A stretch of DNA of 24,389 nt from Anammoximicrobium sp032229885 (GCA_032229885.1 JAVYAJ010000047.1:1-24389), one strand, 5' to 3'. Counted from the stretch's first letter, positions 16,161 to 24,168 are shown. Notes: generated by a model not told the origin, from the letters alone. Numbers and translations: made by a program.

Positions 16161-16188
16161 AGCCGGCCCCGTAAAGCCGGCCCCGTAC
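16149..16188. repeat. 14-bp tandem repeat overlapping a stop codon
   Basis: Units of CCGGCCCCGTAAAG begin at 16149, 16163 and 16177, the last incomplete. The first unit contains the TAA stop of the hydrolase gene. Unit length is not a multiple of three, so copy-number change would not alter the protein, because the stop lies in the first unit. Confidence 0.9.
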
Positions 16189-16238
16189 CGCCGCTCGTCG
16201 CCCGGGGCGGCGGGCGCGATGGACCGCGCTCGGCTCCA

Positions 16239-17159
16239 ATGGTCGCGCGTGGCCCGAAAAGCTCCGCGATGTTGTCGCATCCCTGTACAGCCGCCGAGAC
16301 ACCCCTTTCCATCGGCCAATCCGCTGCGCTGGCGTGCCTGCTCGAAGCCGCTGCGCCCAAACCGGGCAACGTCCATCCGGGCGCCAGCTTTACGGACATG
16401 ACTTTCGGCGACCTGGCCGTGAGCGCGATCGCGATTGCTCCGGCGATGGACGCAGCCCAACGGCAGGGCGTCGGCGCAACCGTGCTCGCCGCGCGCCAGG
16501 CCACGGCGCGTCTGGTGTCCGCCAATACCAACCTCGGCATTGTGCTGCTGTTGGCGCCGTTGGCGGCCGTGCCGCCCACCGCGTCCCTAAGGTCTGGCGT
16601 TCGCCGCGTGCTGCGGCGTCTGACGGCGCAGGACGCGGCGGACGTGTACGCCGCGATCCGGCAGGCGCGCGCCGGCGGCCTGGGCGTTGCGGCCGAGATG
16701 GACGTGGCGCACGCGGCTCCGGACCGTCTCCTGGCGGCGATGGCCGCGGCCGGACCGCGAGATCTTGTGGCCCGTCAGTATGTCGAGGACTTTGCCATCG
16801 TTCTCGAACAGATAACGCCGTGGATCGTCGCCGGGCGGACCGCTGGCTGGACGCTGGATGACGCCATTGTCCACGCCCACGTGCGTTCGTTGGCGACCTG
16901 GCCTGATACCCTGATCGCGCGGAAGTGCGGGCCGATGGTCGCCGAGCAGGCGTCCGCGCGGGCAAGACACGTTTTGGCGAACGGCGGCCCGGGCGACATG
17001 GCCTACGATCGGGCACTGAAGAAACTGGATGACTGGCTGCGCGGCGATGGCCACCGTCGCAACCCAGGCGCTACGGCCGACCTGATTGCAGCCAGCCTGT
17101 TCGCCGCGCTGCGCGATCGCCGCCTCGACCCGTCGTCTCGTCGGGCAGCGCGCCTCTGA
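16239..17159 (+). CDS. Triphosphoribosyl-dephospho-CoA synthase family protein (CitG/MdcB-like)
   Basis: This protein of up to 306 residues belongs to the CitG family, whose members join ATP and dephospho-CoA to make the prosthetic-group precursor of citrate or malonate decarboxylase. Signature segments are AAAPKPGNVHPGASF (38-52), TNLGIVLLLAPLA (98-110), and the later ARQYVEDFAIV. No citrate lyase or malonate decarboxylase genes are near. Close relatives with an NTNLG motif are also found among genes for tetrahydromethanopterin-linked C1 metabolism in methylotrophs, planctomycetes and archaea, so a role there is an equally good guess. The start is uncertain: ATG 16239 and ATG 16269 both lack a clear ribosome-binding site, and family homology starts near the second. 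It may be co-transcribed with the upstream hydrolase. Confidence 0.82.
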   Translation: MVARGPKSSAMLSHPCTAAETPLSIGQSAALACLLEAAAPKPGNVHPGASFTDMTFGDLAVSAIAIAPAMDAAQRQGVGATVLAARQATARLVSANTNLGIVLLLAPLAAVPPTASLRSGVRRVLRRLTAQDAADVYAAIRQARAGGLGVAAEMDVAHAAPDRLLAAMAAAGPRDLVARQYVEDFAIVLEQITPWIVAGRTAGWTLDDAIVHAHVRSLATWPDTLIARKCGPMVAEQASARARHVLANGGPGDMAYDRALKKLDDWLRGDGHRRNPGATADLIAASLFAALRDRRLDPSSRRAARL

Positions 17160-17322
17160 ACGTCTTGTCTGGGCCACAAACCGGGGACGTCGTGCGCGGA
17201 CGACAACGGGCCGACCGCCGGTTTCGCGCGTCTTTGCTCGACGCGTCATTTCTCCGCATCGTTTCTGGACATCGTTTCGGGGCATCATCCGCGGGCGCGA
17301 CGCCAGACGATGGCGAGCCTGC

Positions 17323-18378
17323 CTATTCGGCGGTCAAGTCCGGTTCCGGTAGCTCAACTCGCCGCTGCTCGGCCATCGTGCGCAGTTTTTCCAGCGCCCG
17401 TTGCTGGAGTTGGCGGACTCGCTCTTTGGAGATCCCCAAGCCCTCGCCCAGCTCTTTCAATGTCGGCGCGTCGTGCAGGTCGAATCCGAAACGGGCACGG
17501 ATGATTGCCTGCTCGCGCGAGTTCAACCCGAGCAGCAGCTCGCCGACCGCGCGGCGAATCTCTTGCACGGATCGTTCTTCGTCGGCCGTTGCTCGATGAT
17601 CGGCGACGCAGTCTTCGACCGCGTCGACCGACTGTCCAAACAACTGGCAATTCGTCAATTTCTCTTTTTTCAACAGGGCATTACAGCCGTTCACCACCGC
17701 CCATGTCGCGTAGGTCGAAAATTTGACGCCGCGCGAAAAGTCGAACTTCTCGACCGCGCGCATCAATGTGATGTGCCCGTCGCCCATGAAATCGTCGAAA
17801 GCCGCCGAGCCGGCACTGGCGTATCGCTTGGCCAACGAGAACACTAGCCGCAGATTCGCCTCGATGATCTGATTGCGCACGCGCTGGGATTCGGAATGCA
17901 GATCTTCGATCTTGTCCAACTGCGCGTCCGTTGCCGTGCGGGGGTTGATCTTGCGACGCAGGCGATCCGCACAGAACTTGAGATAGTTCATCTTGCGGAA
18001 CAGATACGTCTCCTGTTCTGGCGTCAGCAGCGGAACTTCGTACAGACGCGCTAAATAGGAATCTGCGCCGGCCGGCGGGCGGCGCCCACGGACCAGATCC
18101 GGATCGGCCAACGGCGGACGCAGAATGCGTTTCGCGGCTCCCGGTTCATCGAAGCTGGCATGATAGAGATAGCCGAGTTCGGTCCGCAGCAGACGCTCGG
18201 CGCGGAGCACCGTCGCGCGACGACGGGCCGGCTGATCTACGCGACGCGTCGTCGTGCCGCGGGTCCGTTTTCGTTGGCCGGAACCCGAGGCGCATGTTGC
18301 CGAGACGCGCTTTTGAAACGCGGACCGCTTGCTCGATGGTGTGACGACCGACTCCATTGTTCCACACGCCTGAACCAT
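17323..18378 (-). CDS. Sigma-70 family factor, planctomycete type without region 3
   Basis: This 351-residue sigma factor directs RNA polymerase to a promoter set. About 65 basic N-terminal residues (Arg/Thr-rich) are followed by ELGYLYHASFDEPGA and then PPAGADSYLARLYEVPLLT, a region 1.2-like part. Region 2 is clear: IIEANLRLVFSLAKRYA, then DGHITLMRAVEKFDF and KFSTYATWAVVNGC. After the ATW motif, where housekeeping factors read WIRQAI, this one reads AVVNGCNALLKK, so -10 recognition may differ. Region 3 is missing, and region 4 follows with LNSREQAIIRARFG and GISKERVRQLQQRALEKLR, a complete helix-turn-helix. This architecture is common in planctomycetes. Start ATG 18378 has GGGAGG about twelve bases upstream. 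No anti-sigma gene is adjacent. Confidence 0.92.
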   Translation of the reverse strand: MVQACGTMESVVTPSSKRSAFQKRVSATCASGSGQRKRTRGTTTRRVDQPARRRATVLRAERLLRTELGYLYHASFDEPGAAKRILRPPLADPDLVRGRRPPAGADSYLARLYEVPLLTPEQETYLFRKMNYLKFCADRLRRKINPRTATDAQLDKIEDLHSESQRVRNQIIEANLRLVFSLAKRYASAGSAAFDDFMGDGHITLMRAVEKFDFSRGVKFSTYATWAVVNGCNALLKKEKLTNCQLFGQSVDAVEDCVADHRATADEERSVQEIRRAVGELLLGLNSREQAIIRARFGFDLHDAPTLKELGEGLGISKERVRQLQQRALEKLRTMAEQRRVELPEPDLTAE

Positions 18379-18458
18379 TGCTATTGCTTACCTCCCGATC
18401 CAAACCACGCTCGTGCGCCGTGACTGCAAACCCTGAATGTCTCGTACTCACAAACCAC

Positions 18459-18497
18459 GACATGATTTTTGACAATTTAACATGTCAAAAAGATAAG
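18459..18497 (+). promoter_or_regulatory. Promoter with overlapping palindromes
   Basis: TTGACA (18469-18474), 17 bases, then GATAAG (18492-18497) form a plus-strand promoter candidate. Two perfect inverted repeats overlap it: TTTTTGACA/TGTCAAAAA (18466-18474 and 18483-18491) and GACATG/CATGTC (18459-18464 and 18481-18486). A regulator bound there would cover the promoter. The minus-strand reading also has TTGACA but a poor -10. Confidence 0.5.
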
Positions 18498-18708
18498 TAC
18501 AAGGGTACCGCAAAGCCTATGCCGATCTATTGCGAGTTGGCCATCCGGAATCACAAGGCTAGCTGCAAATCATTTGTACAACAGCATTTGCACACTTTAA
18601 TCTATCATCCGCGCCGCCTCTGGCATCAGGCAAAACGCCCATTGCACCATGCCGGTCTGTCCAAATATGGTTGTGCTGCTTTTGGCTATTTCTTCTTTAG
18701 CGAGCGAT

Positions 18709-18723
18709 TGGCACGACGCTCGC
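18709..18723 (+). promoter_or_regulatory. Candidate sigma-54 promoter (-24/-12)
   Basis: TGGCACG (18709-18715) followed by ACGC and TCGC has the essential GG and GC with the exact 10-base spacing. The only fault is TC in place of TT before the -12 GC. It lies about 425 bp before the sigma-54 activator gene, pointing towards it. Confidence 0.35.
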
Positions 18724-19147
18724 GACGGTTTGAACTTGAATACAGCAGGTCACGGAGCGTGGCCCGGGATCGAAGTCCAACGTGATCCACGGCGGGCGGC
18801 GACGGCGTAGGCGAGGCTACGCTTGAACCTCGGCACATCGGTCGAAATGGCGAAAAAACTCTCTGTATTGCGAAGCGCACTTCGTCTGGCCGCGCGGCGG
18901 GACGAGCCCGTCCGCCGATCGATTGCCCAATCACAATTTCTTCGAGGTAAACAGGCCCGAGCGGCCGAAAGCCGCGGCAACAACACGAGTTAAACCATTC
19001 CTCCGTGGATTGCCGCACGCCGCACGACCGCACGGTCAAACGCAATTCTGGGCCAAATCCACGAGGACTAATGCGAGCGAACTGAGGGCTGGACGCCCGT
19101 GCGCATCGCGTTCATAATGCTGTCCGTAATTCGTCGAATGACCAAAT

Positions 19148-21325
19148 ATGAACAACGCAGAGACCGAGGTCAGCATGCTAGCAACCCTGAATTATCGACA
19201 GGTGGTCGGCCAACTGCTCGAGGCTCTGAACATGGGGCGCAGCGTCGACGATCTGCTGGCCGCCATGTACGAGAATCTGACCGGGGTTGTTCCTTTCAAT
19301 CGCATCGGGGTGGCCGTCTTGGACGACGCGGGCGAGACGTTGCGGTTGATTTCTTGCCGCAGCGACGGGCCGACGCGGCTGCAAATCGGCTACTCGGCGC
19401 CCATGGCCGGCTCGACGCTCCAGCGGCTGCTGGCTGCGAACGAGCCGCGAATTATCAACGATCTCGAGGCGTATCTGGCAGCGAAGCAAGGATCGCCGTC
19501 GACGGCGCTGATCATTCGCGAGGGGATGCGATCGAGTCTGACGCTTCCCTTGTTGGCCGATGGTCAGCCGATCGGGGTGGTGTTCTTTTCGTGTCGTGAA
19601 CGGGACAGCTATTCAGATCAACACATCGCGGCGTTGAAACCGTTGGCCGGGCACATTGCGATCGGTCTGGAAAAGGCCCGCCTGATCGCCCTGTTGCGGC
19701 GACGGAGCGCCGAATTGGCCGCGGCGAATCGCGCCCAGGACACGTTTCTCGACACGTTGCGAAAAGAGGTGGAGACGCAGACCGAACAGTTGCGGCGCTC
19801 CGAAGCGCGCTATCGCACCCTGGTGCGTCTGGGACGAATCGTGAGCGCCAGCCTCGATCTACGCCAGGTGTTTTATTCCGCGGCCGAAGAGATCCACACG
19901 TTGTTGTCGTGTGATCGCGTGAGCCTGTTGATGCCGGGCGAACGTGCGGGGACCTATGTCGGTTTCGCGCTGGAATTCGGTCCCGACCAGCGGTGGTTGG
20001 ACATCCCCGCTTCGCCTCTGGCGGGCACCACCGTCGCGTGGGTGCTCGCGAACCGACAGCCGCGCATCCTGTCCGACGGCTCGGACGCGACGCAAACGCC
20101 GGATGACGCCCAGTTATCCGCGCAGGGGTATCGCACGGCGGTCTGCCTGCCGCTGGTCTGCCGTCAGGCCAGCGTCGGCGCGCTGGGAATCGCCTCGCGC
20201 CAAGACAACCAGATCGCGGCCTGGGACATGGAGTTGCTGGGCCAAGGGTGCGAACAACTGGCGACCTCGGTGGACAATGCCGCGGCCTACGGCGAGATTG
20301 CCCGGCTCAAGGCTCAAGTCGAAGAACAAAACGTGTATCTGCGCGACGAGATTAAGACGGCGCACGACGTCGGCAATATCATCGGCAACAGTTCCGCGAT
20401 GCAGCGAGTTCGTGCAGCCATCCGCCAGGTGGCGCAAACCGACAGCACGGTTCTGGTCTTTGGCGAGACGGGAACCGGCAAGGAACTGATCGCCCGCGCA
20501 ATTCACGAGCTGAGTCCGCGGAGCGCCCATTTGTTGGTCAAGGTGAACTGCGCCGCACTGGCGCCGTCGCTGATCGCCAGCGAGTTGTTCGGCCACGAGG
20601 CCGGTGCGTTCACCGGCGCCACGGGTCGGCGGCAGGGCCGCTTTGAACTGGCCCAGCAGGGCAGCATCTTCCTCGACGAGATCGCCGAGATCCCGGCGGA
20701 AACGCAGGTGATGATGCTCCGCGTCTTACAGGAGCGAGCCATCGAGCGCGTCGGCGGGAATCAATCGATCCCGATCGATGTGCGGGTGATTGCCGCGACG
20801 AATCGCGATTTGAAAAAACGCGTCGAGGAGGGATTCTTCCGAGCGGATTTGTTCTATCGATTGAACGTCTTTCCGATCGAGGCGCCCGCGCTCCGTGAAC
20901 GGCGCGAAGATATCCCGGCGCTGATCAACCACTTTCTGGATCGTTTTGGGCGACGGATGAAAAAACAGATCGTCCGCGTCAACCGCCGCACGATGGAGCT
21001 GTTGATGGGCTACGATTGGCCGGGCAACGTCCGCGAGTTGGAGAATATCATCGAGCGGGCGGTGATCGTCAGCCATGGCGACACGTTACAGATCGACGCC
21101 CAATGGCTGTCAAAGACCGAGGGCGGGAGCCCGACGGCGCGGCGAATCCCGTCCTTTGCCGAGGTCGAGCGGCAGACGATCCTGGACGCGCTGCAACAAT
21201 GCGGCGACCGAGTCTATGGCTCGGCGGGCGCTGCCGCATTGCTGAAACTCAAGCCCACCACACTGTACGGCAAGATGCGAAAACACCGCATTGTCCGACA
21301 GCGCGGAGGCTTTGAAACGAGTTGA
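19148..21325 (+). CDS. Sigma-54-dependent activator with two GAF domains (FhlA/NorR-like)
   Basis: This 725-residue bacterial enhancer-binding protein should remodel sigma-54 polymerase. Two GAF-type sensor domains span about 30-175 and 235-385, joined by a coiled-coil-like helix (about 180-225) and followed by another helix (385-405). The AAA+ core covers about 410-640 with Walker A GETGTGKE (439-446), the sigma-54-contacting loop GAFTGA (486-491), Walker B IFLDE (507-511) and WPGNVRELEN near 624. A Fis-type helix-turn-helix occupies about 670-715 (AAALLKLKPTTLYGKMRKH). There is no receiver domain, so a small molecule or redox signal sensed by GAF is likely; the signal is unknown. Start ATG 19148 has no ribosome-binding site; ATG 19175 has GAGGT four bases upstream and is a real alternative. 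Confidence 0.95.
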   Translation: MNNAETEVSMLATLNYRQVVGQLLEALNMGRSVDDLLAAMYENLTGVVPFNRIGVAVLDDAGETLRLISCRSDGPTRLQIGYSAPMAGSTLQRLLAANEPRIINDLEAYLAAKQGSPSTALIIREGMRSSLTLPLLADGQPIGVVFFSCRERDSYSDQHIAALKPLAGHIAIGLEKARLIALLRRRSAELAAANRAQDTFLDTLRKEVETQTEQLRRSEARYRTLVRLGRIVSASLDLRQVFYSAAEEIHTLLSCDRVSLLMPGERAGTYVGFALEFGPDQRWLDIPASPLAGTTVAWVLANRQPRILSDGSDATQTPDDAQLSAQGYRTAVCLPLVCRQASVGALGIASRQDNQIAAWDMELLGQGCEQLATSVDNAAAYGEIARLKAQVEEQNVYLRDEIKTAHDVGNIIGNSSAMQRVRAAIRQVAQTDSTVLVFGETGTGKELIARAIHELSPRSAHLLVKVNCAALAPSLIASELFGHEAGAFTGATGRRQGRFELAQQGSIFLDEIAEIPAETQVMMLRVLQERAIERVGGNQSIPIDVRVIAATNRDLKKRVEEGFFRADLFYRLNVFPIEAPALRERREDIPALINHFLDRFGRRMKKQIVRVNRRTMELLMGYDWPGNVRELENIIERAVIVSHGDTLQIDAQWLSKTEGGSPTARRIPSFAEVERQTILDALQQCGDRVYGSAGAAALLKLKPTTLYGKMRKHRIVRQRGGFETS

Positions 21326-21440
21326 CGATTCGGGCCATGCGTCGCGCGGCTCGCGGTCAAGACATGCGTGATTTGGCGGTCTTTTCCCAGGCTGGCTTGA
21401 AGGCTGTACGTTCGACCATCACGTAGCGCGGGCAGGGGGC

Positions 21441-21512
21441 CACAGCAGCCACAGCAGCCACAGCAGCCACAGCAGCCACAGAGGGCACAGAGGGCACAGA
21501 GGGCACAGAGGG
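21441..21512. repeat. Two adjoining 9-bp tandem repeats
   Basis: Four units of CACAGCAGC (21441-21476) run directly into four units of CACAGAGGG (21477-21512). The two units share their first five bases, so one array probably arose from the other by mutation and slippage. Confidence 0.95.
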
Positions 21513-21538
21513 GCCGATGTCGTGCAAAGAAACAACGC

Positions 21539-21658
21539 CTATCTGCGATCAAACGCGCAACAGGTGAAGCGGTAGTAGTCTACGAAATTGACCGCGCCAG
21601 CACGAGCCAGTGGATCAAGGAGCGGTTCGAGCAACTCCTGCGCCGGCTCGCTGTTTAG
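21539..21658 (+). pseudogene. Protein-remnant fragment, copy B (C-terminal end of unknown protein)
   Basis: Thirty-nine codons (LSAIKRATGEAVVVYEIDRA and then STSQWIKERFEQLLRRLAV) end in TAG at 21656-21658. The amphipathic ending WIKERFEQLLRRL looks like genuine coding sequence. Bases 21539-21602 match copy A (14918-14855, minus) at 54 of 64 positions in the same frame. No start codon or ribosome-binding site lies upstream; the frame enters the 9-bp repeats instead. I do not recognise the parent protein. Confidence 0.5.
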
Positions 21659-21819
21659 GCAGCCGGGGCACGGGGCACAACCGTGCGCGGATGAGCTTCC
21701 CTAAAACGGCCGATTCGTGCTAATCTTGAGGGCGCAAGGACCTGCCGGATGCGATTGCGTTGCCAGGCACGGAAAGACGGCCTTTTCCTAGAGGACGCAC
21801 GTTTAGATGGAGATTCGTG

Positions 21820-22977
21820 ATGCGGTTGGCTCGTTGCGTGGGATTTCTTTGCTTGCTGGCGACCCTTGTCGGTTGTGAACCTCCGGCGGTCGACGCTCCG
21901 GACCCGGCAACCGTCGATTTCGGGCAGTTCGAAGGTGATGTCGTGGCCCAGTGGGGAGCGGACGGGCGAACCATGACGCTGCGCGAGGGCTTGACGTACA
22001 TCGACTCGCAGGGGCGCCGCTGGCTGGCGCCCGCCGGATCGGTTGTGGACGGGGCGTCGATTCCGCGGCTGTTCTGGTCGGTGATCGGCGGACCGTTCGA
22101 GGGCAAGTATCGGAACGCATCGGTCATCCATGACGTCGGCTGCGTCGAGATGCGCCAGTCTTGGCAGGACGTGCATCGGATGTTTTACGAGGCTTGCCGC
22201 TGTGGCGGAGTGGACGAAGCGCACGCCAAGATCATGTACTACGCGGTCTACCACTTCGGACCGCGGTGGGAACCGATTGTCGAGAACGTGATCGAACAGG
22301 CGACCGACGCGGCGGGCCAGATGGTGGAACGCGAAGTGGCCGTCCAACACATCGTCCGCGTCGATCCACCGCCGCCGACGCCCGACGAGCTCGACCAGGT
22401 CAAGGCATACATCGAAGAGGAAGACCCCCAGCCGGCCGCGATCGCGCATTTTACCCGCGATTCGCTCCGCCGCCGCCCGTCGCACAGAAAACACGGCAGC
22501 TCGCCGCGCAGCGGGGCCGACGCCGCGCCGCGCGTGACTGAACGCGATCCGAGCGCATGGAGTGATCGCACCACACAGGCACAACCCGACCTTCGGCGCC
22601 TGCCTAGTCCATCCGGCATGGAGCCGCGGACGCGGCAATCCGACGAGCTTGCCAGCCGAATGCGGGCTGTGCCGCAACGCTCGGCGGCCGACCGTTGGAC
22701 CGGAGGGCCGGCGGGCGCCGAGCGGCAACTGCCCCCGCTGGCGCAATACGAGCAAGAACAGGTGACGCAGATCGTCCGCCAGCACCTCGAGCAGCAAGCG
22801 GGCGCGGCTCGACCCGCCGAGTACCAGGTCCAGCGCCTGCGCAGCGGCTATCAGGTTCGCGTCCAATTTCTGCACGAAGACGAACAGGGCCAGCTCGTCC
22901 CCTACGCGGGCGGAACTTGCCTGGTCCGCGTCTCGCGCGACGGCCAGGTGCGCGAAGTCGTCAACGAGGCCGATTGA
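21820..22977 (+). CDS. Lipoprotein with DUF1353-type domain
   Basis: This 385-residue protein begins with a lipoprotein signal peptide: MRLARCVGFLCLLATLVGC, where LVGC is the lipobox, so it should be anchored in a membrane. Residues about 50-165 match the DUF1353 family: GRRWLAPAGSVVDGASIPR, then FWSVIGGPFEGKY and ASVIHDVGC. That family's function is unknown; many members are in phages. From about 200 on the protein is low-complexity, rich in Pro, Arg and Glu, and a short C-terminal block (about 315-385) looks folded (YQVQRLRSGYQVRVQFL). Start ATG 21820 has GGAG seven to eight bases upstream, better than earlier starts in frame. Neighbours give no functional link. Confidence 0.85.
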   Translation: MRLARCVGFLCLLATLVGCEPPAVDAPDPATVDFGQFEGDVVAQWGADGRTMTLREGLTYIDSQGRRWLAPAGSVVDGASIPRLFWSVIGGPFEGKYRNASVIHDVGCVEMRQSWQDVHRMFYEACRCGGVDEAHAKIMYYAVYHFGPRWEPIVENVIEQATDAAGQMVEREVAVQHIVRVDPPPPTPDELDQVKAYIEEEDPQPAAIAHFTRDSLRRRPSHRKHGSSPRSGADAAPRVTERDPSAWSDRTTQAQPDLRRLPSPSGMEPRTRQSDELASRMRAVPQRSAADRWTGGPAGAERQLPPLAQYEQEQVTQIVRQHLEQQAGAARPAEYQVQRLRSGYQVRVQFLHEDEQGQLVPYAGGTCLVRVSRDGQVREVVNEAD

Positions 22978-23390
22978 TAGCCTGGACACCGGTGATGATG
23001 ACGAGATGAACATCTGGCCCGCTGCGGCCTCGACCGACCGAAGTCCACCTTGCCAGCGGTGACGGCCGACGCCTTGTTATTCCGCGCGGGCCGGTGGCGC
23101 ACCTGAATAACGCCAGCCAAACGGATCCGGCGCCAGCGCCCCCTCGCCCACGAAACCTATAACCAGAGTGGCGGGTCCGGTAATTTGTTTATAAACTCAA
23201 CGGTGCGGCAGTGATTGGCAGCCGGCGCCTACCAACGCAGAACGTCCGGCGATCGCGACGACAACATGCAGGTCGGTCCGTCGCGGCGTCATCAGAAGAA
23301 GACGCGAGGCTCGCGCCGCGGGTCGCCGGCGACGGGCGGATCCAGGCCACGTCTAACTGCTCGTTTTTCTCGAACTCGGAGGAGTGGACC
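22978..23390. other. Intergenic region before the methyltransferase gene
   Basis: This 413-bp stretch has no credible gene. A perfect 10-bp palindrome, GTTTATAAAC (23187-23196), lies in a short AT-rich patch and contains TATAAA, but no matching -35 is present. The methyltransferase ribosome-binding site GGAGGAG lies at its end. Confidence 0.5.
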
Positions 23391-24152
23391 ATGAGCAGGC
23401 AACGATGTTCCATGCAACTTGCCCACGCCCTGACGACCGTGACGCTCGGTCTATGGTTGTTGTTTTACGGCCAGTACGCATCGGCGGCGGATTCTGATGC
23501 GGGGTCGCCGCCCACCGGCGAGCGGTCGTTGCCAGAGCGATACACGCCCGTCGTGAACGACGCGTTGCGGCTGTGCCAGCCCACGCCCGGTTTCTGGGTG
23601 GATCTCGGCGCTGGAAAAGGACCGGTGGCCCTGGCATTGATCGAGGCGACGGACAACGCGGTCGTCATGGTCGATCCCAATGCCGACGCGATGGCCGAGG
23701 GGCTGCGAGCCGCACGCGACAAAGGTGTCGAACGGCGCATCGCCGCCGTGGTGGGCGTCGCCGAAGCATTGCCATTCCCGGACAATACCGTCGACCTGAT
23801 CGTCAGCCGCGGCTCGATCTTCTTTTGGGATGATCCCGTCAAGGGGCTGCGCGAGGTCGATCGAGTCCTCCGCCCGGGCGGCAAAGCCTATATCGGCGGC
23901 GGCGCGGGCAGCGGGTATCCGAAAGCAGAAGTCGCCCGGCTGATTCAAATGCGAAAGCAGAAACTGACGGATGACGCGAACGGAAAATGGCGGCGGTTCG
24001 TCGAATTGCGTCGCCCCGAGCAGATGAAGAACTGGGCCGAACAGGCGCGGTTGTCCGCGTATCGCGTGCTGGGCCAAGGAGCCATTGACGACGACGACGA
24101 GATCGGCCAGGGCGTCTGGCTGCTGTACGAAAAGCCGCGGCCGCGAGACTAG
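23391..24152 (+). CDS. Class I SAM-dependent methyltransferase with signal peptide
   Basis: This 253-residue protein has a Rossmann-type methyltransferase core of the Methyltransf_11 kind. Motif I WVDLGAGKGPVA binds S-adenosylmethionine, MVDPNADAM is the acidic loop, AEALPFPDNTVDLIVSRGS is motif II/III territory and VDRVLRPGGKAYIGGG is the conserved post-II strand. The substrate is unknown. The N-terminus is unusual: residues 1 to about 35 (hydrophobic LTTVTLGLWLLFYGQYASAA) form a signal peptide with an ASAAD cleavage site, placing a cytosolic-cofactor enzyme outside the cytoplasmic membrane or anchoring it there. Start ATG 23391 has an ideal GGAGGAG seven bases upstream, which supports the signal peptide being real. 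The frame runs back to 23211 but without support. Confidence 0.85.
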   Translation: MSRQRCSMQLAHALTTVTLGLWLLFYGQYASAADSDAGSPPTGERSLPERYTPVVNDALRLCQPTPGFWVDLGAGKGPVALALIEATDNAVVMVDPNADAMAEGLRAARDKGVERRIAAVVGVAEALPFPDNTVDLIVSRGSIFFWDDPVKGLREVDRVLRPGGKAYIGGGAGSGYPKAEVARLIQMRKQKLTDDANGKWRRFVELRRPEQMKNWAEQARLSAYRVLGQGAIDDDDEIGQGVWLLYEKPRPRD

Positions 24153-24168
24153 GGGCTTAGTTCGTATC

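Larger units (their letters stand above)
18379..19147. other. AT-rich intergenic island between divergent regulators
   Basis: This 769-bp region separates the leftward sigma factor from the rightward sigma-54 activator. Bases 18440-18660 are clearly AT-richer than the surroundings. It contains overlapping dyads (18459-18491), a TTGACA-based promoter, a weaker TTGTAC-16-TTTAAT pair (18574-18601) and a sigma-54-like site (18709-18723). A 6-bp hairpin, GCGTAG..CTACGC, lies near 18805-18825. No protein gene is credible; a small RNA is possible. Confidence 0.55.
21326..21819. other. Intergenic region with tandem repeats and a protein remnant
   Basis: This 494-bp stretch contains a 72-bp double tandem repeat (21441-21512), the better preserved remnant fragment (21539-21658) and then plain sequence leading to the lipoprotein gene. 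An open frame from 21401 to 21658 joins repeat and remnant but has no ATG or GTG start. Confidence 0.6.

Noticed and set aside
21441..21512. CRISPR-like array
   Set aside because: The units are 9 bp with no spacers between them, so this is a simple tandem repeat.
23187..23196. Promoter at the GTTTATAAAC palindrome
   Set aside because: TATAAA is present but the -35 position reads AGTGGC, which does not support a sigma-70 promoter.
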